The notes beneath the pieces were generated by a model, which was given only the letters and a program-made list of their open reading frames with translations, was not told the DNA's origin and made no database searches. Positions 11,367 through 20,537 of a stretch of DNA of 25,116 bases are shown one piece after another. This DNA is from Euplotes cf. woodruffi 2 WChen-2021 (lineage: Eukaryota > Ciliophora > Spirotrichea > Euplotida > Euplotidae). The stretch spans positions 1 to 25,116 of the forward strand of contig JAGYYN010005639.1 of the NCBI GenBank assembly GCA_021441665.1, read 5' to 3'. Both the position numbers and the translations under genes were made by a program. Each line of letters opens with the position of its first letter. Position 1 is the first letter of the stretch.

Positions 11367-12958
11367 ATGTCGGCGACTGTTAAACAACGAAGTCTTAATA
11401 AAGGAACAACTCAAAAAGGTACTATTCCCTGTCTATAATTTACTTTGTCTCTGCGAATTCCATTAATTCGTATGATTATTAATTCTAAATAATTGTGAGT
11501 CGATATGGAAATACAAAACTTTTATTTCCTAATTTATTTTAATCGAATAAACTGCGTGGGAAATAGCTAGGCTGCTTTTTAAGCCCTGAACTTGAAATAG
11601 AAATCAAATTTCAGAGCACGGACAAGTCAAAGGACCTTAAAACAAGAAATATTCTGCAGTCAAATACTGTGTACTTTGGAGTGAAGGTTGACAAGCAAGG
11701 AGTTAATAACAGTAAATTCAATCAAAACGCGAGTCAAATTGTTAACCTCTACAACAGCTCTTTTGAACTGAAATAAAAATCCTCATTTTGTGACTACAAT
11801 TACAAAGGCTTGATCTCCGCCTCCAATGAAAGTTGCTTCAACAGAGGAAGGAGACCTCAGCAAAAGATCGATTTGTGGGTCAACAGATATGTACAAGAAG
11901 TATCAGGCGTTTATTAAAAAGAGAAATGATGGCAAAAGTGAACAATCTCGAGGAGCTCATAAACAACATACAATAAATATAAAGTAAGAGCCTAAGACTG
12001 AACAAATCGATTGCATCGTCCAACTCCAAGAATATTATTAACAAGAAATTATAAGCAACAAGCCGGACAGGCACTTTATTCCATTTACAAATGATGCTCT
12101 TGAGGCGATTAAAAAACGGTATAAAGAAAATAGACTGAGCGAGGCCGAAATTGAGAGCAAGCACAATTCAATTTCAAACTACACTACCACGCACTTTTGG
12201 ACTTCAAAGCTTGAAAAGCCAACTGCGAAGCTAGTTAACCACCCGAGGCAAATTACAAAGTGGGACAAAATAAATAAAGATTTGGCTAAAAGGTGCAAGC
12301 GCAATACAATTGACTGCACCTTGATGAACCGAACGAATTACTTCCATATCAAATAACCAAGAGTATTCGTGCATTGACTCGCTTCGAGATGACAGCATGC
12401 AGTACGGCTCTTTGAGATGGATGGCTGAGCTTCGAGGCAATAACTTTGGCTACAATAAAGTTGCAGTTCCTATCGGCACTGGCACAGAAGGCAATCGAAT
12501 CTGGATGCATCTGAGACAGCCTCGAAGACACCAACCAGAGGTGATTGTGAACCCTCGGCAGGACTTTAACAATAGCGAAGTACTAAACTTCCGAAACAGC
12601 AAATATTTCAACCAGCTGAAGAAAACGATGAAGACTGAGCTTAAATAATCAGATGGAGAGGAAGTTAAATTACCGTAGTATCTCTACCAAAAAACCAAGA
12701 GACAAGGAGTCAATCGAAATCGAGATCGAAGACCCGATTACTACTTTTGAGCAACATCTCACGAAAATAAAAGACATCTCCGTTAATGGAAGCGAGAAGT
12801 TTAATCTCGAGCTTAGTTCCTGTATGAAGATTCCCGAAAACAAACGAATGATGATGACTAATCACATTTATAATGACTTGAATGAAGGTGAGCCTAAGAG
12901 TAGAGACGAAATAATCATCAGTCAAGGATATGATATCACCGAAGGCTCATTAAAATAG
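11367..12958 (+). CDS. Basic protein of unknown function with five inferred frameshift sites
   Basis: Model of 467 residues, rich in Lys/Arg/Asn, no membrane segment, no domain I recognise. One 182-nt intron (11419-11600, GTACTA..AAATAG, phase 1). Translation must then pass five in-frame stops. AAA-TAA at 11774 (+1), 12354 (+1) and 12646 (+1) are strong: the reading on both sides is long and protein-like, e.g. YFHIK then NQEYSCIDSLRDD, and TELK then NQMERKL. AAG-TAA at 11985 (+1) followed by TTA-TAA at 12052 (+2) brackets a short Ser/Lys-rich segment. The same two stops could instead be removed by a 72-nt GTAAGA..TATAAG intron. In-frame TGA gives Cys (KACSPPP). The gene ends at TAG 12956-12958, again after AAA. 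It converges on the NADPH oxidase gene with 66 nt between stops. The exact codon count after removing intron and skipped bases supports the model. Confidence 0.75.
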
Positions 12959-13024
12959 TGTTAAGTTGCTATTTATGAACTTCATTCAATATTGAGTTTG
13001 AGTGAGCTCCAAGTTGAATTGGAA

Positions 13025-15395
13025 TTAGAAATGCTCATATCTGAAGATAAATAGGTCCTTTGTCGTCATTGTGATCTCGTTACATACCTTCTTAATCGAA
13101 TTTATGATTGGTTGTGGAGCACATCCGTACACGTGGTGGTCTGTCGGGAACCGATTGTGAATCTTCTCGAATATTTTCTTGAAATTTGGTCTTCCGAGAT
13201 TCAAATGAATCGGGCATTCTGTAATTATGTCTCTTTCGTTCTTCAGCTCAAGGATCGAAGTGTTCTTGGTGTATAACTCTAACTTTTTGCTTTCTCTAAT
13301 GCGAAAAGCTCTCCAAAATAAAAATGAAGGCAGAGTATCGATCTTTTGCTTTCAAGTCAAATAGATATGAAGTTCGAATTTGGTTGATATCTCTTCGTTA
13401 TCCATAATTTGATCGAGGTAAGGGGACAACCAAGAGAGCTGATCTGCATCTCTTGAGATAAAAATCAAATGAGCCATTTCATAGCTTGAATAATCAGGCT
13501 TATATTGCTTATTCGCGTTCTTCATGCTTTGACATCCTCCTCTGGCAAGTATCTGTTGGTCGTCTAAAAATGCAAGGAAAGGTGCAATTCCGCTTCCAGC
13601 TCCGATAAATATAAGATTGCGTCTAAATGATGCCATTTCGGCAGGTGCTGAGATCGGTCTGCTTACGTATATTTTTGGGAAAATCTTTTTGTTATTTTCA
13701 ACCAGGTCGAGAGAGATATCACAAATTTTCATGCTGATCATATACTCTTGGAGAGCAATTTTGTACTTTGGTCCGACTGCGCCTCCTGCAGCCTTATCAA
13801 AAGACTTCTTCTTTTTGTCGTACATGTACTTCAGCAGTTTCGATGTATAGTCTCCGCTATTTTGAACCATAAAGACCATAAAGTCATTATTGGGTGAAGA
13901 AGCAATTGAAAATGGATGCCATTCGAATCTGCTGATTTCGGGAATGTTTATAAATGCATACTGTCCTGGTTTGAAGTCGTAGTCCTTCGGCTTAACTAAG
14001 TTCAAGAACATGAAGTTGCTCTGGTTTGAAAACGAAGCATCTGCAACATAAAATGGACTTGTTTTCATCCTTATTCATCTCCGAATTATCATTACAAAGT
14101 AAATTGCCATTGGTATTGGGAAGAAAAGCAGTGTTGTTGGAAATCCAAAGTTAATCCACCCGTCAGCCCCATGGACGTATCACAAAGTTAAAAATACAGG
14201 GAATAGTGCCACATGAGTATATGAAAACAACTGGAAGTACTTTCTTCTCACGCAATCGAGCGAGGCAAAAAATATTATAGTTATCACAAGCATCAAAATG
14301 ACTCCTGTAAGTCCTGGTATTGACTGCAGTAGTAGTTCCAGGTACGTTGGGCATTCTTTAAATTGCTTTACAATAAGTGCATCGTTAAGTCTGTACCAGT
14401 TGTCGGGATCAGAGAACGTCCGCAAGGTGAAGCTTCAATGGCAGACGGTATGGACAACTGAATAAAAGAAAATTACATATCCTCATATCTTGTGGAAATA
14501 CACATTGAAATCTAATAGCGTTATTCATCTTCTTGCACATTTTAAAGATCTGAAGTAAGTAAGCAAGTCATACGAGACGAAAAGCAGAGAGAATATTCCC
14601 ATTACAAGTATTGCTAGTGCAGCTCCTCTTGATGCAAGCAGACCATAACCAACGATATCAAATGCCTTATTTACGAACATAATATGTCACAATTGCGAAT
14701 GCTATCACTCATATTATAGATATGACGCAGATGATTATAACAAATGTGGCAGCTGGAGTGGCTTCAAAGGCCTGAGGAGTTTCTTTTTGAGTATAAGCAT
14801 TATTAATTTCTTTTTCCTCGTGATCGTTTAATTTCATTACATCTTCCATACTAAACAATGGTCGTGTCTTATGTTTTGTGTCTTTAATGGTATTCCGACT
14901 TGCAAGCATGGTCTGCAAATATTCATCGTTTGATTCACTCTGTTCTTCGCTGAATGCCTGCTTTATAGAATCCCTGATAGACTGAGCTCTTTCTTGGACA
15001 ACCTCATCTCTTGCACCTCATCAAGTAACGTGTTTGATGACGTCCCGTGTTTTTGATTGATTTGATGAATCAAGAGGAATGTTGAGCGCATCAATTAGTT
15101 TAGAATAGCTTGCCTCGCTGATCCGAAGCAAATTGTTATCTTCAGCTCCTTGTTTCAGTATAAGTCTCAAAGTCTCCTCAGTCAACTGATGAAATCCGTA
15201 GAAATCCATAATAATCTTTCGCAGGTCTTCGCCTGTGACTTTATCTGATGATAAATTTGACTCGTTGAGTGCAAAGTGATCAACCAAGCTGTTTGAACCT
15301 TGTGTATTATGCTGGTACTTGCTTTCTTCATCGTTTTCGCCGTTGAACTGGTGCAGGAGCGGTTGCTTGTCTATTTGCTTATGCTGTTCTGACAT
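13025..15395 (-). CDS. NADPH oxidase / ferric reductase family enzyme
   Basis: Transmembrane flavocytochrome passing electrons from NADPH through FAD and two hemes to oxygen or metal. Model of 789 residues, intronless. Polar N-terminal region (1-~210), first membrane helix (~212-238), then a helical bundle with paired heme-binding histidines: H301 and H315 (FHKICGYVIFFYSVVH), H394 and H408 (THVALFPVFLTLCYVH). FAD motif HPFSIASSP near 493, NADPH glycine motif GAGSG at ~598-602, and a C-terminal LNLGRPNF..VYGCAP..EHF ending typical of NOX proteins. Many TGA codons are read as Cys. An AAA-TAA at 14672-14667 (residue ~242) needs a +1 shift, and every catalytic domain lies after it. The start is the ATG at 15395. 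The 200-residue N-terminus is longer than in NOX1-4. I could not identify EF-hands in it, so calling it NOX5-like or ferric reductase is open. Confidence 0.93.
14667..14672 (-). other. AAA-TAA +1 frameshift site in the NADPH oxidase gene
   Basis: The upstream frame ends TYYVRK-stop. Skipping one base continues KAFDIVGYGLLASRG and then the whole heme, FAD and NADPH core. The identity of the downstream protein is unambiguous, which makes this the best-supported shift site in the window. Confidence 0.92.
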
Positions 15396-15549
15396 TTATA
15401 ATATCGAATATAATCTAATAAAATCTCCAATTACTATCAAAATAAAATTACGAAGCATAATAATTGTGCAGCCTCACTTTTTTTAGTACCAAAGCACAGA
15501 GCAGAATTCAGAATCCCTCATCACATGGTATATTAAAAATTGATATAAA

Positions 15550-18131
15550 ATGAAGCTGAAAAGAAAGCAAATGGACAAAGTGTCACTGTGCCTGCCTAAA
15601 CTCGATACGAGCTCAGTTCGAAAGTCGATGTTAATAACCGATCTTCCGAGCAGCCTGATATCCCCGGTGAGTCTTTCCGTAAAGAAGAAGTTCTCTCGAG
15701 GAAGAAACAACATTACCATGCTAAAGCGAAGCTACGACGCTTATTTGGACTCAATGTCAAACGGTATACTTTTTCTTGATTTTTATCCTTTGCGCGTGTA
15801 TTATTTAGATACTGCGAATTTGGATAAAATCAATTCAAATTTATATGTGTTTGTTTTTGTATCGATGTAACAAGTTAGGTTTATAAATCATCAAGTGATT
15901 AAGTTATATTATTAAATGTGTTGATAGACCTAATCGCAAAATACTCAATAGTAAAAAATCGCTATTTTTATTTTATCTGTACTTGGCTATATTTTAAAAT
16001 GCTAATTAACTCAAAATGCTATTAGGTTTATAATGGTCTTAACGCATGTAACTTATAAGTGATTTATTATATAATGAAACGAATTCAAAGTTTAATGTTT
16101 TTAGTAACTTAATTCTATAGCTGAGAAGAAAAACTCCTCCAGACTTCCTGTGTTTAATTCCTTCACGATTAATGGTGGTTCTCCAGAGTGTGCTAAAGTA
16201 AGTTCAAAAATTCGGATTAATATGCTTAAATTATTATTAACTATAGTTTACATAAAAACTTAAATTTTTATTAATGAGGCGGTTTAGATTGCAGATAAAA
16301 TCTCTTTGTACAAATCAGGCAACAGAAACAATCACCTGCGAAATTCATACCAAACTGAGAACTCAAGTTTTAATTCAAAATTACGCGACGTGATTGGCAG
16401 TTTAAAATTCTCAGAATCCATCAAGAGTCCTTAGTTTACTCTGAAATAGCAGATGACTCAAAAACTTTTGAGAAAAAGGAATTGGGCGGCTATACGAAGA
16501 CAACAGTCTGAATAAAACCAATTTAATGAAAAACCTTGAAAAAGTGCAGATGCAAAAGTAAGTGCAACTGGTAACCTTACAGGAAGCTCGAGTTAAGGCA
16601 GATCCTAATTGAGAAGCGCAAGAAGTAACCGCATCGTGCAGGTGTTCAAGACAAAGCACAACGTGACTCTGTCTCCCCAAGTGATTAGAAAATACAATTT
16701 CCAGCAGGTATGCTAATTTTGGTTTAAACTAACTTACTCTAGCTTTCTGACCTCCTGGCTGAGAAACTGTCGATTAGGAAACAGACCGAGGCAGCAGTGA
16801 TGATCCAGAGGGTATTCCGAGGCCATTTGTCAAGAGCCAGACTCTCGACCACCAAAAAGGTCAGCTTAAAACTGTCATTTGTAATAGCTGTGGAATCGAG
16901 CAGCCATGCTGATCCAGCAAAAGTGGAGGCTGGCAAAGAATAAAGTCAAAAGCCGCAATAAAAACCTGTTCCGGGTGATAATTGCAGTCAACATGATCCA
17001 GCAGTGGTACCAAAGGTGGAAGCACAAATAAAAAAGGAGAGAAAAGCCAAAAAGTAACAGCCTGACTTATTTTTAGGACAAAATGTGGCAAAATTTTAAA
17101 TTTTTTGATGAGATCAGATACAAAATTCAACATGAATGACAGATTAAGATTGCTGCAGCTTTTAGGGGGTGGAGGAAAGGATTACAAATAATTTATTTAG
17201 AGCGAGAAAATGATATAAGATTAAGCTATTTCGAAGAAAACGAAGAATTTTGTTGAAAGGAAGGAGTAAATCAGCTGATCAAATAAAAAGTAAGTATATT
17301 AATCTCACTATTTTTAATAATTTGATAAAGAGAAAACAGATAAAAATACTCTCAATCCGAATAATTTAAGAGATTTGAGATTAAAGACATCAAATTCAAG
17401 AAGAACTACAATAACTAATAGGCTAAAAAGGACATTAACTGTAAAAAGAAAAATAATTGATCTTACAAATATTGTAATTCCAGGTAAAACTATCAAATTT
17501 AATCTTAAAAAAATTCTCATTCATAGTTAAGAAATATAAAAATGATATAAAATTTCAAAGAATCAACGTTAAGCTATTAAGCATATAAAAGTATTCGTCT
17601 CTCTAGTTTCTATTTAATTCGACAAATAATTTTGATTCAATATATTTTTACAAATCTTATTTTATATTGCTCTAAAATAAACCTTGACTAAGTTATCATA
17701 TAAAACTGTATTAATTAGTTTGACAAGATTAGCCAATCTTTGATAAAGCATTCCTGATTGAATCAATAAAAATCTTGTCTGCATCAGTAAAAATCTAACA
17801 TTGTCTATTCTAGAGCCAAAGCCAGTGCCGAAGATACCGATTAGCAAGAGACAAATATCGCACAAGCTATCAATAAGCTACAACGAGCCGAACACCCCAA
17901 TAACGCTAAGATACCAGAGCAAGATCTCACTCAAGGCAAATGTAAAAACGCAGAAGACTAAAGACGCAAAGTCGTTCGTTCAAAAGCAGACGCTGTTTTC
18001 GAGCAAAAGGATTTCTTTGATTCGACAGGCCAAAACAAAAGCCTCTTCGATTTCGATAATTCAAAATATTGCTAGTCAGTAACCTTCAACCTGAACTGCT
18101 TGCGAGAGTATTCAGACAGCTGAAGAAATAA
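15550..18131 (+). CDS. IQ-motif protein with many frameshift sites
   Basis: Model of 547 residues. Likely calmodulin-binding scaffold: IQ-type repeats AAVMIQRVFRGHLSRARL, AAMLIQQKWRLAK, MIQQWYQRWK and IKIAAAFRGWRKG lie in the middle, flanked by basic Ser/Lys-rich regions. Introns: 15764-16120, 16198-16287, 16558-16582, 16708-16742, 16860-16887 (GTCAGC donor), 17054-17076, 17290-17330, 17484-17813. The last joins NIVIP to EPKPVPKIPISK. Stops passed: CCT-TAG 16432 (+2), ATT-TAA 16524 (+2), AAG-TAA 16626 (+1), AAA-TAA 17029 (+1), AAA-TAA 17284 and AGA-TAA 17341 (+1 each; a 67-nt intron 17266-17332 is an alternative to both), CAG-TAA 18080 (+1; +2 is also open). The 16430-16526 stretch is the least certain. 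The gene ends at AAA-TAA 18129. The protein may be cytoskeletal or basal-body-associated; that is a guess from the IQ repeats. Confidence 0.75.
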
Positions 18132-18159
18132 ATTTAAATATTTTCAGTAAGAAGTAAGT

Positions 18160-20210
18160 ATGCCTGCGCACATCATACCGCAACACTCGGGGCTTATGTC
18201 CTTGTGCTGTTTTGTAGAGACAATAGTCAAGATTATCACCGAATTTGCTATCGCGTTGATTTACTAAATTGCTGCAGATTTATTTTAGCTGAAGCTCTGA
18301 CTACGCGAGAATTCTAAATTTTATATCACCCCTTATGAATCTAAAATAAGCCAAAGAGCGTGGTTCGTAATAATAAGTTCAACTGTTATGGGCTGTTTTT
18401 AATTTCATAATTTTATTAAATTTTTTTATTTAACTTGCAGATTCAAATATTTCAGATGATCTAAATACGGATAGAAAAATATGCACTGGTTATTCTTTAT
18501 TCTGCTTGCTTCTCAGCTTCACTTTAAATCTCGGATGAAAAGTAGGCCCTCCTACAGCTGAGTTTTTAATTTCAGCTGCTAGATGGAGCGAAAATCACTG
18601 GGTCGGTGATTCATAGGGTTTCGCATCTTAAAGCTCGCAATTAGAAATAGGAGTAAAATACGCGGTAGTCGGATAACGATATCAATGTGGTTGAGTATCT
18701 GGTTTAAAATCAACAGCTATACACAATTTAGCGACAATATGAGCTGCTATTCGTGTTGCCTGTTTCAGATCTGCTTTATAATATAATCTCTACCACAAAT
18801 TAATTTGAAAAATAAGCTAAACTTTAGGGACAAGCAGCGAATGCAGTTCTGCGATGATATACTATCAGTTGAATTTGTCACGAGAAAAAGAGACAAGAAA
18901 CTAGCAAGCAAAACTTTTCATTTAACTCCGTGGGACGGAGATGAGTTTGAAAAAGATAGCAAAAATGAAGACACTGGCAGAAATATTAGCATCTCTGACG
19001 ACTCAGAATCTCACGAAGTCGCAACGGTGTCTTATTTAATTAGTAATAACAATTTATTATCGCTTTTTAGTTCGCCTTTAATTCTTATTATTTCAGGAGA
19101 AGAAATTATCGATTTAGAAGAGATTGAAGGCAATAAAAGTCAAGTTATTTATACCTCAGACGAACAACAACATAAATGAGAGTATTTATAGAGAAACTTT
19201 TGCACGATGAATTCAATATTAGCTTCGATGACTCCGATGATAGTAAATTAGCTTCATATTATACTACAGAATGACTAACCCAGTATGAGTTCAAAACTCA
19301 AGTTAAATCTATTCAAGAAAAGTACGAAAGTTACCTCTCCACAATAAAAGAAAGAGAAGAATCTAAAATTGAATACGAAAACAAGTACACTCAAGCAGAT
19401 GCTGTTTTATTTAAATCAACTCAAACTCAAGCACCTTTTGTCGACAACTTACCTCAGGCTGTGCAAATGTAGTTCTTATTCATATACAAATTCTTTGGTT
19501 TAAAATTACGATTTGATTAGGATGAAACCTAAAATTTCACTAATTTTTACTAAAGATTCATAGCCAACTCGTTAATGAGTAAAATGTTCACAAATCACTA
19601 AAAGCACGTCTTAAGCTTGTTTGTTATTTAGACCGAGCCAAGAAAGCACAGTCGACATTTACTTCACAGGTCCAGATCTGAAAAACTCAAAGTAAGATAT
19701 GCAGCGTGATGCGGGATCTGTTGAGCACATGCAAGCAAGAATTACTGATATGCAACTACTCGATCGGTAACGGAGTATTGACTCAAGATCTAATCAAGAA
19801 GCTTAGTAAGACCTGTAAACAGAACTTCAAGGTCATTACTGATCAGCAGCAGTGCATGCTAAAATAACATGAAGCCGTATACTAATATCTTACTCCAAAA
19901 TGGCGTGAAGCTGAAAATGAACTCAGTTGCTAAGATATTCATGCACTGAAAATTCATCGTGATCGATCGAACTTTTGTCATTCACGGGTCGATGAATCTA
20001 GGCGACAAGAGCCCAAAGAATTACGAACACTTTACAGTCAGCAAGGACAAAAACACAATCGAACAGTTTGTTCAAAGATTTAGCCAGATTTGGAACGATA
20101 AAGCTAAAGTCATTGATTACTTCAACGATGAAGACGACAACAGCGATAACCAAGAACAACAAAGCTCCGTGCCGAGACTAAAAAAGACAAACGCAATCTT
20201 CGTAGATTAA
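18160..20210 (+). CDS. Membrane protein with C-terminal PLD6/Zucchini-like HKD domain
   Basis: Model of 547 residues. About four hydrophobic segments in the N-terminal ~230 residues (e.g. AWFVIISSTVMGYS, YSLFCLLLSFTLNLG, YELLFVLPVSDLLYNI), an acidic linker, then a phospholipase D superfamily domain. That domain has VDIYFTGPD, RDLLSTCKQELLICNYSIGN, then MHCKFIVIDRTFVIHGSMN, which fits H-x-K-x4-D-x6-G-S-x-N (H460, K462, D467). A single HKD motif and the order of blocks match mitochondrial PLD6/Zucchini, which acts as a dimer. Introns: 18255-18277, 18395-18440, 18542-18575, 18618-18668, 18702-18731, 19043-19096, 19469-19631. Shifts: TTC-TAA 18315 (+1), AAT-TAA 18801 (+1), TTA-TAG 19189 (+2), AAG-TAA 19693 (+1), AAA-TAA 19865 (+1). 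The HKD Cys461 is encoded by TGA. The first exon is uncertain, since another frame is also open there. Substrate, lipid or RNA, is unknown. Confidence 0.82.
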
Positions 20211-20537
20211 TCAGCTCAGATTAAAAATTATTTTAATCTTGTTGTTTTATTTTTATCGTGGACTCACATTTGCATTGGACTCAATCTGATTTTAGAATTA
20301 AAAAATTTCATATTTTCAGTTAAATAAATACTCGAATTTTTGGAATTTTGAATTAATTCGGATACTTTCAATCGGAAATGTACATAACGCAAGATTGCAT
20401 ATTAATATCGGAAATAAAGATTTAACTAACTTTGAAGTTTAAAAATGTATTTTATAATAATGGTTCAGCCCCTATTCATTTAAATAGTCAAGCCTGCGCG
20501 CTTACACAATTGAAAATAGTATATACTGTTTCTGCGA
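20211..20537. other. Intergenic spacer before the RING gene
   Basis: AT-rich spacer between tandem genes. It holds two copies of GCCTGCGC (20492 and the one at the next start codon) and an E-Cbs-like motif at 20508-20517. No open frame looks coding. Confidence 0.5.
20508..20517 (+). promoter_or_regulatory. E-Cbs-like motif upstream of a start codon
   Basis: AATTGAAAAT, identical to the motif at 6113-6122, lies 20 nt before the ATG at 20538. It matches HATTGAAaHH fully. This is the third such placement in the window. Confidence 0.35.

Noticed and set aside
18480-18800. Long minus-strand open stretch antisense to the membrane part of the PLD-like gene
   Set aside because: The plus strand gives a chain of five introns with matching phases and leads in frame into the downstream acidic and HKD regions, so the antisense frame is a shadow.
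19692-19704. A 13-nt GT..AG interval in the HKD exon as an intron
   Set aside because: Too short compared with all other introns here; a +1 shift at AAG-TAA restores the same frame and keeps the coding sequence.
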